A stretch of DNA of 64,000 nt from a bacterium D16-56 (GTDB taxonomy: Bacteria > Bacillota > Clostridia > Lachnospirales > Lachnospiraceae). Positions 11,401 through 18,984 of this stretch are shown here, piece after piece; within the stretch, counting starts at the first letter, position 1, and each line of letters starts with the position of its first letter. The position numbers and the translations under genes were made by a program. The stretch is from the NCBI GenBank assembly GCA_003611875.1, contig RAYY01000010.1:52567-116566 (forward strand), given 5' to 3'. The notes below the pieces were generated by a model. That model was not told the DNA's origin and made no database searches. It was given only the letters and a program-made list of their open reading frames with translations.

Positions 11401-14400
11401 TGGAAGCTGAAGGGCTGTGTCAACTACGGTACGGTATACTGCCTGCGGACTCATTACTCAGGAGGCGTCTTAGGGCAGTGGACCGGTACCGGAGGAACCT
11501 TAGAGCAGTGCTATAATTACGGCAATCTGCAGACTACTTACGGAACCGGATGGGTAGGCGCGTCAGGAGGCATTGTGGCCCAGCTTTACCATGCCTATGA
11601 GGGAAATGAATACAACATCATAAGCTGCGGGAATTACGGCAATATTTTCGGACAGACAGGCAGAAGCAATGGAAATTGTGCCAATGACAGTGCAGGTATT
11701 TTAGGAAACGTGACAGCATATGAGTCCGGCAGCGCCAAGGGAGCGCAGAATTATACCATTCAGGTGATGGACTGTGTAAACGGTTCCGGAGTGGAGATTT
11801 ATTCCAATTCCATGGCGTCCGGGATTGTAGGATTTTTCTCCTGCGATAATCCCAGAAGCCAGGAGCAGATCGGCAGAGCCACCGGAAACATTAAGCTGCA
11901 TATAGAAAGGTGCCGCAATTTTGCGGCCGTGCTGACAGGAGGCGGCGGAAACCTTTTTGTGGGAGGCATTTTCGGAGAGCGGTATGGGGCGGACGGAGCA
12001 GCCAACACGGTTTTAAAAAACTGCTATTCTGTTCATCCTCAATATGACAGCAGCAACAACAGCGGGTATTATTACAGGAAAAAGGGATATCCTATTGTGT
12101 CTTATGACACCAATAGCCAGAATGTGGGAAAGCTTCAGGCAGAGGGAAATTACTTTTTCAGTGATGAGCCGACAGGAGGAATCAACAGCTTCAGCCCTCC
12201 TGGGACAACGGCAATTTCAGATACTCTTAAAAGAGCGGGAACAGGCTGTGCATACCTGATTTCTTATAATAGTGAGGACTATGCAGTGGCTTTAAACCCA
12301 GGAACCAAAGTGACCAATCTCCAGATTGAAAAAGATAAGGTTTACCGGGGAACAGACAGAAAATTGGCGGTAGGAACGGTCCTGTTTAAGCTTTCCTCAA
12401 AATATGGAGGCTTAGGGGCTGTGTTAAGGAAAGAAAGCAGTTTTGACGAACAGGTACGCTATGCTTACCATAAGACAGAAAGCAGCAACAATATCATTCA
12501 GGAGGACATGATTGCCGGGGAAATGATGCTGCCTAAACGGGTAGATGTGGAAAAAAACGGAAGTCAGCTTGCCATCCAGGTAGAGCCATGGCCAGGAAGC
12601 GATCCTTTCAAATATGAAGCTTCTTTGTATGCAGGAAGCAAAAAGATTATGGATTTTGAATTTTATTCGGATACATATACACTGAAGCTTCCTAAATCCG
12701 CGGCGTCTTATGGAGATGCGCTGAGTGTCCAGGTAAGGTCATGCAGTATGTTTGAAGATGTGGAGCCGTCTGAGTGGAGAGATTCCGAGGACAGTGCGGA
12801 TAATCTGCCCACACTTCCGGAACCGGAGCTTCGGATCGAGCTGGACAAAAACGAAAATGACGAACTTTTGTACCGGTTTAGTTTGGCAAATCAGGAAAGC
12901 TATTTAAATTATGGGGACAAATGGCACATTGCCGTAGATTTTATGGATGGAACGGCTTCCCTGCAGATGAGTCCGGACGGATACGGCGGGCTTATGGGAA
13001 ATTATCTTTTGGCAAGCAAAAATTCCCTTCAGCAGCTTCGGGTTCAGGCTGTCAGCCAGGATGCAGATGTGGACGATTCTTCTCAGATATCGGTACCCAC
13101 GTATCTGCCTGCTTACACACCGGAGATCACCTTAGGGGAAAGGGCAGGGCTGAAAAAGGCAGTGCCCGGATGCCAGGTGTCCGGAACGAATTTTTCCGAC
13201 ATAAGAATTACCGCTGCACTGGATGCTTCCGGGTCAGGCAATGTTACCACGCCTCCTGTCTATCGGGCTGAACTTATAGGAACCTGGAAGGATGGGAATG
13301 TGGAAAGAACAGCAGTATTTATGAGCAGGGATATTCTGACCGCATCCAACGGCAAGGCATCGGCAGTATTTACGGATCTGCCCTCTTATCTGGCAGATGT
13401 GGAGGATCTGCATGTGCGGGTATGGTATGCGGAGCCCGGCTTAGGCCCGGTCTATACCTATTATCCGGTAGATTTGGAGGAAAAGGAAAAGGCGAATATT
13501 TTCACCTATACGGGTGAGGATACCAATGCCTGGACTTATGCCTACAGCCCGGTGCTGGAAGAAAGGATTTTTGATAATCAATATACCTTTGAGGAATGCC
13601 GGTGGGTATCTCAAAACCTGATTGTCTGGCTTCCTTATCCGGTGCTGGCAGAGGATGTTGCTTATGAAGAAAATCAGGATAAACGGTTGGAATATACGTT
13701 TTCCTGGGATGAGGACACATATCAGCAGGGCGATATTTATCTTGTCTCTCTTACCGGAATCCGGAAAAAGGAGGAAGGGGGGAGCGCGGATCAGATTGTT
13801 TTGCTGAGCGGCAAGGAGGTGGAGGACTGCAGGCTGACAATCGACGCAGAGGATTGGGATTATGATGAGGTGGAGCTGACCGTAACCCGCAAGGGGGAGG
13901 AAGGCAGGGGAGAGCTTGGGCGATCCTCCGTCAAAACATACCTGGTCAGAAAGCGTCTGCCCAGGCCGTCCCAGCCTAAGGTGACGAATCCGGATATTGA
14001 TGAGCTGTTTTATGAGATTCAGTGGGATCCAGTACGGCCAGAGGATGGATGCAGCTATTATGATGTATATTTCCAGCCCTATGAGGAGGACGGAACCAGC
14101 TTAGAGGAAGCGGTTCTGATTGTGGACGGCTTAGAGGCCGGCGAGGAAAACAAGGAGGATGAAAAGTATAAAAAGACAGTTAATCTGGAAGCTTATGCAG
14201 GCAGAAAGGGATTGATCTTTGTGGTTGCCCGGCCGTCAGATTCAGAGGAAAACACACAATATGTCAGAAGTGTGGACGGCATTACCACAGAGATTCCCAT
14301 ACCGGCAAGAGTTGCAGAGCCTTCTGTGAGCTGGAGCAAGGACGCAGATTGGGTGTATGAGAAGGAAAAGCCCTTATCCATGAAGCAGTTTATGGAGGAA

Positions 14401-16236
14401 AAGCTGAAGGTTATGGTGACTGCCAATGACGCTCAGAGCATTCCGTCCGGAGACAGCGGATATCTGCTGAAGGCTTATGTGTTTGATACAGAGGATCATG
14501 CAAGAGAAGCTATGGATACCTTGACAAGCCCTGACGCTGACGGAGAAAAGCCGGAGGGACTGCTGGCTTATTACCCTGGCGCTGACGGGGAAAAGCCGTC
14601 ATCTCCGGTTATGATGGAGACAGACAGCAGCACAGAGTACAGCCACATTCTTACAGGTATTCCGGCAGAATATGCAGGAAAATACATCCTGTGCAGTACC
14701 AGAATCTCAGCCGGAGACGGTCAGGTCAGCTCGAAGTGGGTATTAAACCCGGATATCTGGCAGCTTCCTTATATAAAGCTTGAGACTCCTGAAGTGCTTT
14801 TGGAAAACCAGGAAAGAAAAGTTACCGTGACAGTGAAGGCCAATCCGGATCTGGACGGAGAGGAGGAAGAATGGACAGCAGATGCCATTGTCCTGACATG
14901 GGACAGTGAGGAGCCTGCCAAAGCCTACGGAGTGACCCTGACCGGAAAAGACGGGCAGAGCCGCACCTACAAGCTTGTCGAGGATGGAGACCGGGTGGCA
15001 GTCTATGAAAAGGACGAGAGTACAGATGCCTGGATAGAAGGAGATCTGTCAGACTATACGGTGATCATTGACGGACAGTATGAGGAGGCACAGCTTCCCT
15101 ATACCTATGAGGCAGAGCTTTCGGCCAGCCTACAGGTGAAGAAAAAAGGAGATGGCTTTACCTATCAGCTGATCCTGCCTGATGCAGACCGGTTAAAGCC
15201 AAAGGATGATGTGGTTATCCGGGACAGCATCCTGCGCCCGACCCAGGAAGTAACCGTATGGGCGGCAGCAGAGGAAGACAGCGATGCTTTTGTGGATTCG
15301 GATGAGGAGACGATTCTTTTGGAGGCATCCAATGATTTTGAAGGGGATGGACTTTTGTTAGAGGATGATGTGACCCCTGAAGAAAAGGAGGAGCTGCCGA
15401 AGGAGGATTTGGAAGATAAGACAGAAGAAAGCCGGCCTGAGGAAGACAGTACAGAATCTGAGGAAGGGGAAAGCCAGCCGGAGGAAGGAAGTACGGAATC
15501 TGAGGAGGGAGAGAGCCAGCCGGAGGAAGGAAGTACGGAATCTGAGGAGGGAGAGAGCCAGCCGGAGGAAGGAAGTACGGAGTCTGAGGAGGGAGAGAGC
15601 CAGCCGGAGGAAGGAAGTACGGAGTCTGAGGAGGGAGAGAGCCAGCCGGAGGAAGGAAGTACGGAGTCTGAGGAGGGAGAGAGCCAGCCGGAGGAAGGAA
15701 GTACGGAGTCTGAGGAAGGGGAAAGCCAGCCGGAGGAGGGAAGTACGGAGTCTGAGGAAGGGGAAAGCCAGCCGGAAGACGAAAGTGCGGAATCTGAGGA
15801 GGGAGAGAGCCAGCCGGAGGAAGAAAGTACGGAGAGTAAAGAAGAAAGTCAGCCGGAAACCGGGAGTGCAGAATCTAAGAAGGAAGAAAGTCAGCCGCAG
15901 ACCGGAAGTACGGAGAGTAAGAAGGAAGAAAGTCAGCCAGAGGAAGAAAGTATGGAATCCAAGGGAGGAGAGAGCCAACCGAAGGAGGAAAGTATGGAAT
16001 CTAAGGCAGAAGAAAACCAGCCGGAGGGCGGCAGATTGAAATTCAAGACAGAAGAAAGCCGGCCGGAAGGCACATCCATAAAGACCGGAGAACAAGACAG
16101 GGCTCAGGAGGAAGAAGCTTTATCACAAGATAAAGCTTCCAAATCCGGTCAAAGCAATGAGCCGGCAGAAAGTCCGGATTCTAAGAATACAGCGTCAGAG
16201 TTTTTTATAGCAGAAAAGAAGAAAAAATACTTGTAA
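5455..16236 (+). CDS. Giant GLUG-repeat prepilin (putative pilus adhesin)
   Basis: A 3,593-residue protein (roughly 390 kDa), far larger than any ordinary pilin. It opens with a class III prepilin signal: leader MNRNSNKG, cleavage before Phe9, Glu at mature position 5 (FTLTELVVV) and a long hydrophobic helix. Residues 40-600 are a mixed globular region. Residues about 605-2175 carry GLUG-like repeats with cores such as VGGIAGYN, about 38 by my count. Residues about 2360-3270 look like beta-sandwich or Fn3-type segments. About 3290-3560 is a Glu/Ser/Pro-rich stalk of 14-residue repeats, and the end is a short basic tail (EKKKKYL) with no LPxTG signal. It lies between pilT and the minor pilins, so PilD processing and incorporation into the pilus, as tip or side adhesin, is the natural inference. 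The frame is uninterrupted over 10.8 kb, which argues for selection. The ligand is unknown. Confidence 0.9.
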   Translation: MNRNSNKGFTLTELVVVLVIISILAAAAIPSAIHYIKLAEFRKNESNAKTAYLAAEASLTWYRTSGEWDEFRREVIYYGTCNSTFTEADPEHKRIYLITMNGSNAPEPSKSENQVRKLLGSSIYDQEFLSGSIGIEIDVETGQVYSAFYGTHCRGLAYDGAEGGTGVWNINAGESYRGYDNRRSKLLGYYSVEDVVNVVELKPIRLKVTTINLVNGETLSLNWSGNSRHKSLDVAYDISFYNKGTDQELFSTEVDLYKLGQGKWIKNNEIASLTLVDAEKTEVGDWNFPLTYQEDSGRFSLVLDGMMSSELMEVLNAKTGAEGADITRKYSTSITRLAASGSESMKALAEPLDLYAVITVRPTYAETEGDFREYRESSPLRSNEENTLFANARIKEDVLEADITRFRHLSNIRYYDQDKEADFVLAGRNMDWTLSGVGMYELKEADDGSGKMELLWGANGTEEAALDFPSIRLLSARHSLTGKASSTSLANLCLGADSMPKDEITEKLYGADKEENKLNRRYTRYVGLFGEIEGRVSKVTFQNPVLSLEILPEEGVSFDYLWGAGILCGRSQGALSEISVLVSKDKKGQDTVKVLYPKGQTRAENEPLGVGGIAGILAAAEDSDKTLKALDITEGAGQPAWELVMEGSVTANLPEPQFAARENKELQEKAAGTALGVGGIFGYGWTGEGVTLTYCQNHADVTGNLFAGGIGGRLTGIYDGGVSAGESAKAPVIKDCFNDGLILCSQDGSHEEAEARLEGRYFGGILGFAHRARVETSTSISGRSSGYEFSFDKKDVSLVGQYVGGILGYGSNSCLSGCSTSKGGYILGSDYVGGIAGGLSNDAREAIMGMDGVTVTINASYVIGNSYVGGIVGKNGGDGEDDISTTIIDCINNGVAAGYGRYIGGIAGYNGKTGELKNCASYLSDYDHSIFNQIVHKWQAAGSCVGGLAGYNNGKVVFEAESESITVKSVSSVVVGKDYVGGIIGFNDREGSLDVSYSLIGGQVYGFGDGAGGCIGLNASEDILTKNLTIRPSGVRGQYCVGGCIGANVVELSEDVKMDRLRADNVLGSISGKAFTGGVIGYQRTYTSGQLGGQSVRDYLLEGKLPRLLPELEENRTPANVLKSNNSYSLTLSNDINDAAGSLENMNNNIPIRSDYYAGGIVGYCEKNSLLILKNCRNGGSIERSIDADPKGVSLKEYLEHQEIDISELAGEEDVEIYMTGGMISSNLDNQVIDHCSNTGSISGVAGLGGIVGFNAGGVFNCELSDNFGNASLNYIGGIVGLNIHVDSSHSGEQNKTYRDFTGREWSYSSGTIAKCSTRPGRTISGHSYVGGIAGWNLKGGILKDNENQANVTAYGNYAGGIAGGNSGVVQVSEDTSVSGRFIQGMEGIGIGGIAGWNKKGGVIAVDGHGTAGDEVVAVGSHVSVTGFKKAGGIVGIHEGILKADEGTYLTCRAALVRTREGYTGGIAGSLTSNEEDGFGSDEGFGEDLIGDVQAEIIRARNQSDSVTADRGSAGGIVAVNLKNAVLRECENTGSVSSDQGYAGGIAAENYGELIQCFVGEEGKAGSLEIRSEGSDALGAVCAVNYESGRVLASVPLGGIRISGDAGAAGGVAGRNLGYISGEAELDDMKTVEVNLSYMPELDLSSGDVSVGGVAGENGEEEKGDQEENWLIENITVGSKGIDLTAERNYQYLGGIAGRNQEGARVEGCTFSGTITEDKGGTTGACYGGIAGDNKGEITECRVKGITMTIDGVYTATSTSTAAQKEALSSHAGGVAGKNDSTGEILGCLIEKGSKTSRIEAESGMAGGIVGYNKGSLRLSGDAVTEELMAEGAAGDIQGLTGKELADRAELYGIAADDSYVTWNGANRAPLENFVYDGSNRSVSSGRSLVLILSVNGNLGGITAYNGPEGKVDYCATGDWYLNNKSDAIGVGTGGIIGMNESEEDLSFLLNQAFVGRQLSSNDTNRFAGGIIGNQNNTTRDGWKLKGCVNYGTVYCLRTHYSGGVLGQWTGTGGTLEQCYNYGNLQTTYGTGWVGASGGIVAQLYHAYEGNEYNIISCGNYGNIFGQTGRSNGNCANDSAGILGNVTAYESGSAKGAQNYTIQVMDCVNGSGVEIYSNSMASGIVGFFSCDNPRSQEQIGRATGNIKLHIERCRNFAAVLTGGGGNLFVGGIFGERYGADGAANTVLKNCYSVHPQYDSSNNSGYYYRKKGYPIVSYDTNSQNVGKLQAEGNYFFSDEPTGGINSFSPPGTTAISDTLKRAGTGCAYLISYNSEDYAVALNPGTKVTNLQIEKDKVYRGTDRKLAVGTVLFKLSSKYGGLGAVLRKESSFDEQVRYAYHKTESSNNIIQEDMIAGEMMLPKRVDVEKNGSQLAIQVEPWPGSDPFKYEASLYAGSKKIMDFEFYSDTYTLKLPKSAASYGDALSVQVRSCSMFEDVEPSEWRDSEDSADNLPTLPEPELRIELDKNENDELLYRFSLANQESYLNYGDKWHIAVDFMDGTASLQMSPDGYGGLMGNYLLASKNSLQQLRVQAVSQDADVDDSSQISVPTYLPAYTPEITLGERAGLKKAVPGCQVSGTNFSDIRITAALDASGSGNVTTPPVYRAELIGTWKDGNVERTAVFMSRDILTASNGKASAVFTDLPSYLADVEDLHVRVWYAEPGLGPVYTYYPVDLEEKEKANIFTYTGEDTNAWTYAYSPVLEERIFDNQYTFEECRWVSQNLIVWLPYPVLAEDVAYEENQDKRLEYTFSWDEDTYQQGDIYLVSLTGIRKKEEGGSADQIVLLSGKEVEDCRLTIDAEDWDYDEVELTVTRKGEEGRGELGRSSVKTYLVRKRLPRPSQPKVTNPDIDELFYEIQWDPVRPEDGCSYYDVYFQPYEEDGTSLEEAVLIVDGLEAGEENKEDEKYKKTVNLEAYAGRKGLIFVVARPSDSEENTQYVRSVDGITTEIPIPARVAEPSVSWSKDADWVYEKEKPLSMKQFMEEKLKVMVTANDAQSIPSGDSGYLLKAYVFDTEDHAREAMDTLTSPDADGEKPEGLLAYYPGADGEKPSSPVMMETDSSTEYSHILTGIPAEYAGKYILCSTRISAGDGQVSSKWVLNPDIWQLPYIKLETPEVLLENQERKVTVTVKANPDLDGEEEEWTADAIVLTWDSEEPAKAYGVTLTGKDGQSRTYKLVEDGDRVAVYEKDESTDAWIEGDLSDYTVIIDGQYEEAQLPYTYEAELSASLQVKKKGDGFTYQLILPDADRLKPKDDVVIRDSILRPTQEVTVWAAAEEDSDAFVDSDEETILLEASNDFEGDGLLLEDDVTPEEKEELPKEDLEDKTEESRPEEDSTESEEGESQPEEGSTESEEGESQPEEGSTESEEGESQPEEGSTESEEGESQPEEGSTESEEGESQPEEGSTESEEGESQPEEGSTESEEGESQPEEGSTESEEGESQPEDESAESEEGESQPEEESTESKEESQPETGSAESKKEESQPQTGSTESKKEESQPEEESMESKGGESQPKEESMESKAEENQPEGGRLKFKTEESRPEGTSIKTGEQDRAQEEEALSQDKASKSGQSNEPAESPDSKNTASEFFIAEKKKKYL
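15455..15830 (+). repeat. 42-bp in-frame tandem repeat array in the giant prepilin
   Basis: Each 42-bp unit encodes 14 residues of the form EEGESQPEEGSTES. Seven copies are almost identical in DNA, differing mainly by GGA/GGG and GAA/GAG changes. They are followed by progressively degenerate copies (PEDESAES, PEEESTES, then ESQPETGSAESKK types) up to about 16030. Because the unit is a multiple of three, gain or loss of copies changes stalk length without breaking the frame. The near identity of the central copies suggests recent expansion. Confidence 0.95.
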
Positions 16237-16261
16237 TTACAGAAGGGAGGGCAAAAGGCCT

Positions 16262-17005
16262 GTGAAAGACAATTCAAAAAAGGGAGCTGCCCTTGTAATG
16301 GTAGCTTGCGTATCTGCTTTTTTAGCGGCTTTTTCCCTGGCAATGGTCTATACCTCAGGACTTCTGCTCTCCCGCGCCAACCGGCGTCTGGAACAGGAGC
16401 GAAGCTATCAAGCGGCACAGAGCTTTGCCAAAGTACTGGATTTTGAGCTGAAGAAGTATAATGAGGTTGAGAATGCCCTTACCGCAGCTCCGGACGACAG
16501 CTTTTACCGGTATGTCTACAAATTTTTAGAGGGAGCTTACGGAGAGTATGATCCGGAACATCCTGACGAGACAATTTTTCATTATACGTCATCTAATGAC
16601 ACAACGGGAACCGAGGAATACGGAAAAATCAGGGTGGTATTGTATAAAGAAACAAGTCGGGAGGATGATGACAGCCTGACCGGAGAAATAATGCGGGAAG
16701 ACAATAACCCCCAGGAAATTTTTAATATGACCTTTCAAAGATATATTTTCACGGTGGAGGTAACTGCCACATTAAACGATATATCCTACAGTTACAGTAC
16801 AGAGTACAGTCAGAGCGCGGCCTATGATGTATCCTTTAGCTGCAACGGCGTGGGAATCACATGGAAGGATAATCACTGGTGCCGGACAGGAACAGACCAG
16901 GAATACATAATTGGTGAGAACGAGAAAGTCCGCTATGAATTTGACAATAAAAAGATTACAAGATGTACTTTTGATCATATATTTGCTGAAGAAGGGGGTC
17001 ATTGA
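16262..17005 (+). CDS. GspK/PilX-like minor pilin lacking Glu5
   Basis: A 247-residue pilus component. It starts at GTG with AAGGGAGG at 16243-16250. The N-terminus VKDNSKKG, then AALVMVACV, resembles a prepilin signal with cleavage after Gly8. The mature fifth residue is Met rather than Glu, and the hydrophobic helix is followed by a polar Arg/Asn-rich stretch (LSRANRRLEQ). Loss of Glu5 is the hallmark of GspK/PilX-type tip subunits. The remaining 200 residues are a soluble domain I cannot assign. Gene position directly after the giant prepilin and before two other minor prepilins fits a tip-initiating complex. Confidence 0.75.
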   Translation: MKDNSKKGAALVMVACVSAFLAAFSLAMVYTSGLLLSRANRRLEQERSYQAAQSFAKVLDFELKKYNEVENALTAAPDDSFYRYVYKFLEGAYGEYDPEHPDETIFHYTSSNDTTGTEEYGKIRVVLYKETSREDDDSLTGEIMREDNNPQEIFNMTFQRYIFTVEVTATLNDISYSYSTEYSQSAAYDVSFSCNGVGITWKDNHWCRTGTDQEYIIGENEKVRYEFDNKKITRCTFDHIFAEEGGH

Positions 17006-17007
17006 AC

Positions 17008-17418
17008 ATGATACTACGGAAATTAAAGAAACAAAACCTTCATTCCGGAGAATCCCTACCTGAAGTCATGGTCAGTGGCCTTCTTTTTCTAATGATGGCA
17101 GCAGTCCTTCAAGGGGCTGTAGCCTTTGGAAACAGAGCAAAAACGAAAAGTGAATCCATTCGTAAGGAAAATGCCAAGATTTGCAGAATGCTGCGGGAAA
17201 CTCCGTGGACAGACAGCAGTGAGACGGCCGCATATACTTTTGTGGCCATCTCTCCGGACGAGTCTCAGGTGGGAACTACCAAGCTGTTTCAGGTAGAAGT
17301 CAGGCTGGGCAGAAAGGAGGTTTTGAGCGGGACAGACACGGTTTCCTTTTATATGTTCGGGCCTCCGGATGCTGGAGGGATGCCGGAAACGCCTGGGCCG
17401 GGAGGTGAAGCGCCATGA
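17008..17418 (+). CDS. Minor prepilin, PilV/GspI-like
   Basis: A 136-residue prepilin. The leader is MILRKLKKQNLHSG and the mature start ESLPEVMVSG keeps Glu5 but has Glu instead of Phe at position 1, an unusual feature that may still be accepted by the peptidase. One hydrophobic helix is followed by a small C-terminal domain ending in a Pro/Gly-rich tail (GGMPETPGPGGEAP). ATG 17008 is chosen over the in-frame TTG 17002 because GAAGGGGG at 16991-16997 is correctly spaced. It starts just after the previous stop and overlaps the next gene by ATGA, so the minor pilins are translationally coupled. Confidence 0.8.
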   Translation: MILRKLKKQNLHSGESLPEVMVSGLLFLMMAAVLQGAVAFGNRAKTKSESIRKENAKICRMLRETPWTDSSETAAYTFVAISPDESQVGTTKLFQVEVRLGRKEVLSGTDTVSFYMFGPPDAGGMPETPGPGGEAP

Positions 17419-18188
17419 AAAGATGGCAGTATTTGAAAAGGAAAGGAAGATCCGGAACCACCCTGGTGGAAATGGTTGTTACCATGCTTTTGTCTGGAAT
17501 GATGATGGCCATGATTGCAGGCATTATGAGTCCGGCGGCAAAGATGTTTGTACGGATCCAAAAGCAGCAGTTTGCTCAGTTGATTATGGATAATACTATA
17601 TCCCAGCTGCAGGCTATAACCAGGCAGGCGGTTGGCTATGTAAAAGTATATGCTCCTGCGGCGTCAGAGACAGAGAATCCGGTTGCAGATAAAGAGGGGG
17701 CTGACAGGGGCGGGATTCTGGAATTTATGAATACGCAGGGCTATGTGGCGCTGGTTTCAGCAGATAGCTGTCCGGAGACCACTCTCTACCTGGGGACAAC
17801 AAAGATTGGGACGGTAGCAGCAGAGGATATAAAGGCAGGAACCTTGCTCACCAGGTATTATACAAGCAGTGATTCGATTCAGAAAAAGTATGTTTATGAA
17901 AATGCAGAAGGGGCTGTGGCCCGGGCTGCGGCAAAGGTATTTGCAGACGGATATTATATGGGGAATTATCTGGAGATTGAGTTTTCTTTTCCCGATGGGA
18001 TCGACAATGGACAGGATGTGGGGTATTTGAATGCAGAGTTAAGCTTTTATGAATTGGAGAAGGAAGATGAAACAGGGGTTCTGAGCAGACGGCTGGTATT
18101 AAAGGACAGCACGGTCTTGGATTTCCGGTATAAGGTTCAGCGGAAAGATGAGGTCACGGCGGTTAAGGAAATAGGGGAAGACGGATAA
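17415..18188 (+). CDS. Minor prepilin, PilW/GspJ-like
   Basis: A 257-residue prepilin: leader MKRWQYLKRKGRSG, mature start TTLVEMVVTMLLSG with Glu5 present, then the usual hydrophobic helix and a larger globular domain. Size and order (after a GspI-like gene) suggest a GspJ/PilW role in the tip complex. Thr rather than Phe at mature position 1 is atypical. The start overlaps the preceding stop (ATGA). A gap of about 160 bp separates it from the major pilin, and I see no confident promoter in that gap, only a short ATGCAG-TTT-CTGCAT hairpin at 18231-18245. Confidence 0.82.
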   Translation: MKRWQYLKRKGRSGTTLVEMVVTMLLSGMMMAMIAGIMSPAAKMFVRIQKQQFAQLIMDNTISQLQAITRQAVGYVKVYAPAASETENPVADKEGADRGGILEFMNTQGYVALVSADSCPETTLYLGTTKIGTVAAEDIKAGTLLTRYYTSSDSIQKKYVYENAEGAVARAAAKVFADGYYMGNYLEIEFSFPDGIDNGQDVGYLNAELSFYELEKEDETGVLSRRLVLKDSTVLDFRYKVQRKDEVTAVKEIGEDG

Positions 18189-18346
18189 ACAGGGCTGCGG
18201 GAATTTGGGAATTGTAAATTAGGAATACAGATGCAGTTTCTGCATTTGTAGATAGATGGAATGGGCTTCTTTTTTCTCCCTGGCCAAGAGGAAGAAGGAG
18301 ATGGTTCCGAAGAAAAGAGAGGAAAAATAAAAAAAGGAGAATGAAA

Positions 18347-18760
18347 ATGTTAAAGAGATTCAAAAGAGATGGGAAAAAGGGATTTACGTTGGTGGAATTG
18401 ATTGTGGTTTTGGTTATTTTGGCGATTTTGGCAGCGCTGCTGGTACCAGCTTTGACCGGGTATATTGATAAGGCAAAGAAGAAGCAGATTATAGCAGAAA
18501 CTAGACAAGCTGTGATGGCAGCACAGACAGTAGTGGATGAGATGTATGGAGCGAGAAGTGATGGAACCGATGTTGAAGATACAGAGATTCAGGGCAAAAA
18601 GACTGAAATAGCAACATTAGGGGAAGTTACAGAAAGTTGTATTGAAGATATTACACTGGAAAATAACAAGATTGATACACTGGTTTATACAAAAAATGGG
18701 AAAACATGTACTTATAGAGCAGAACCTGCAGCAGATGAAGAAATGTATGAGGTTAACTAA
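18347..18760 (+). CDS. pilA: Major type IV pilin
   Basis: A 137-residue classical type IVa-style prepilin: 12-residue leader MLKRFKRDGKKG, mature FTLVELIVVLVILAILAA with Phe1 and Glu5, followed by an amphipathic helix (GYIDKAKKKQIIAETRQAV) and a small C-terminal domain. I chose ATG 18347 because AAGGAG at 18334-18339 is seven bases upstream; ATG 18341 is too close. It has the best-conserved signal in the locus and a typical major-pilin size, so it is probably the main fibre subunit. No cysteine pair bounds a D-region loop, as in many Gram-positive pilins. Confidence 0.92.
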   Translation: MLKRFKRDGKKGFTLVELIVVLVILAILAALLVPALTGYIDKAKKKQIIAETRQAVMAAQTVVDEMYGARSDGTDVEDTEIQGKKTEIATLGEVTESCIEDITLENNKIDTLVYTKNGKTCTYRAEPAADEEMYEVN

Positions 18761-18885
18761 TACTTAATGGAAATGCTTGAAATAAATGCCAGGCAATAGT
18801 TGTACTTTCATTATGATATTACTTAGGAATATTTTTGAGAGATACACAGACTTTTGCAAGCTATCTCAGGGGGGTATCAGGGAAT

Positions 18886-18922
18886 AGATAGCAGGGGCTG
18901 GCCCTGCTATCCCCTGCTATCT
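18886..18922 (+). terminator. Strong hairpin after pilA (attenuator or processing stem)
   Basis: A perfect 12-bp inverted repeat, AGATAGCAGGGG at 18886-18897 and CCCCTGCTATCT at 18911-18922, encloses a 13-base loop. No T-run follows, so it is not a standard intrinsic terminator. A stem here could stabilise the pilA transcript or damp read-through to the lower-abundance assembly genes. The 224-bp gap between pilA and the next gene holds nothing else I can identify. Confidence 0.55.
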
Positions 18923-18984
18923 CTGGAAAGGCTGCATAAAAAGAAACTTACTTTTATACATGTGGAGACAGAAAGTATTATATT

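Noticed and set aside
15358..16095. 245-codon minus-strand open frame across the tandem repeats
   Set aside because: It is the shadow of a purine-rich repeat in the giant gene (Leu/Arg/Phe-rich translation), with no ribosome site.
18886..18922. Classical rho-independent terminator after pilA
   Set aside because: The stem is perfect but no T-run follows, so it is reported as an attenuating or processing hairpin instead.
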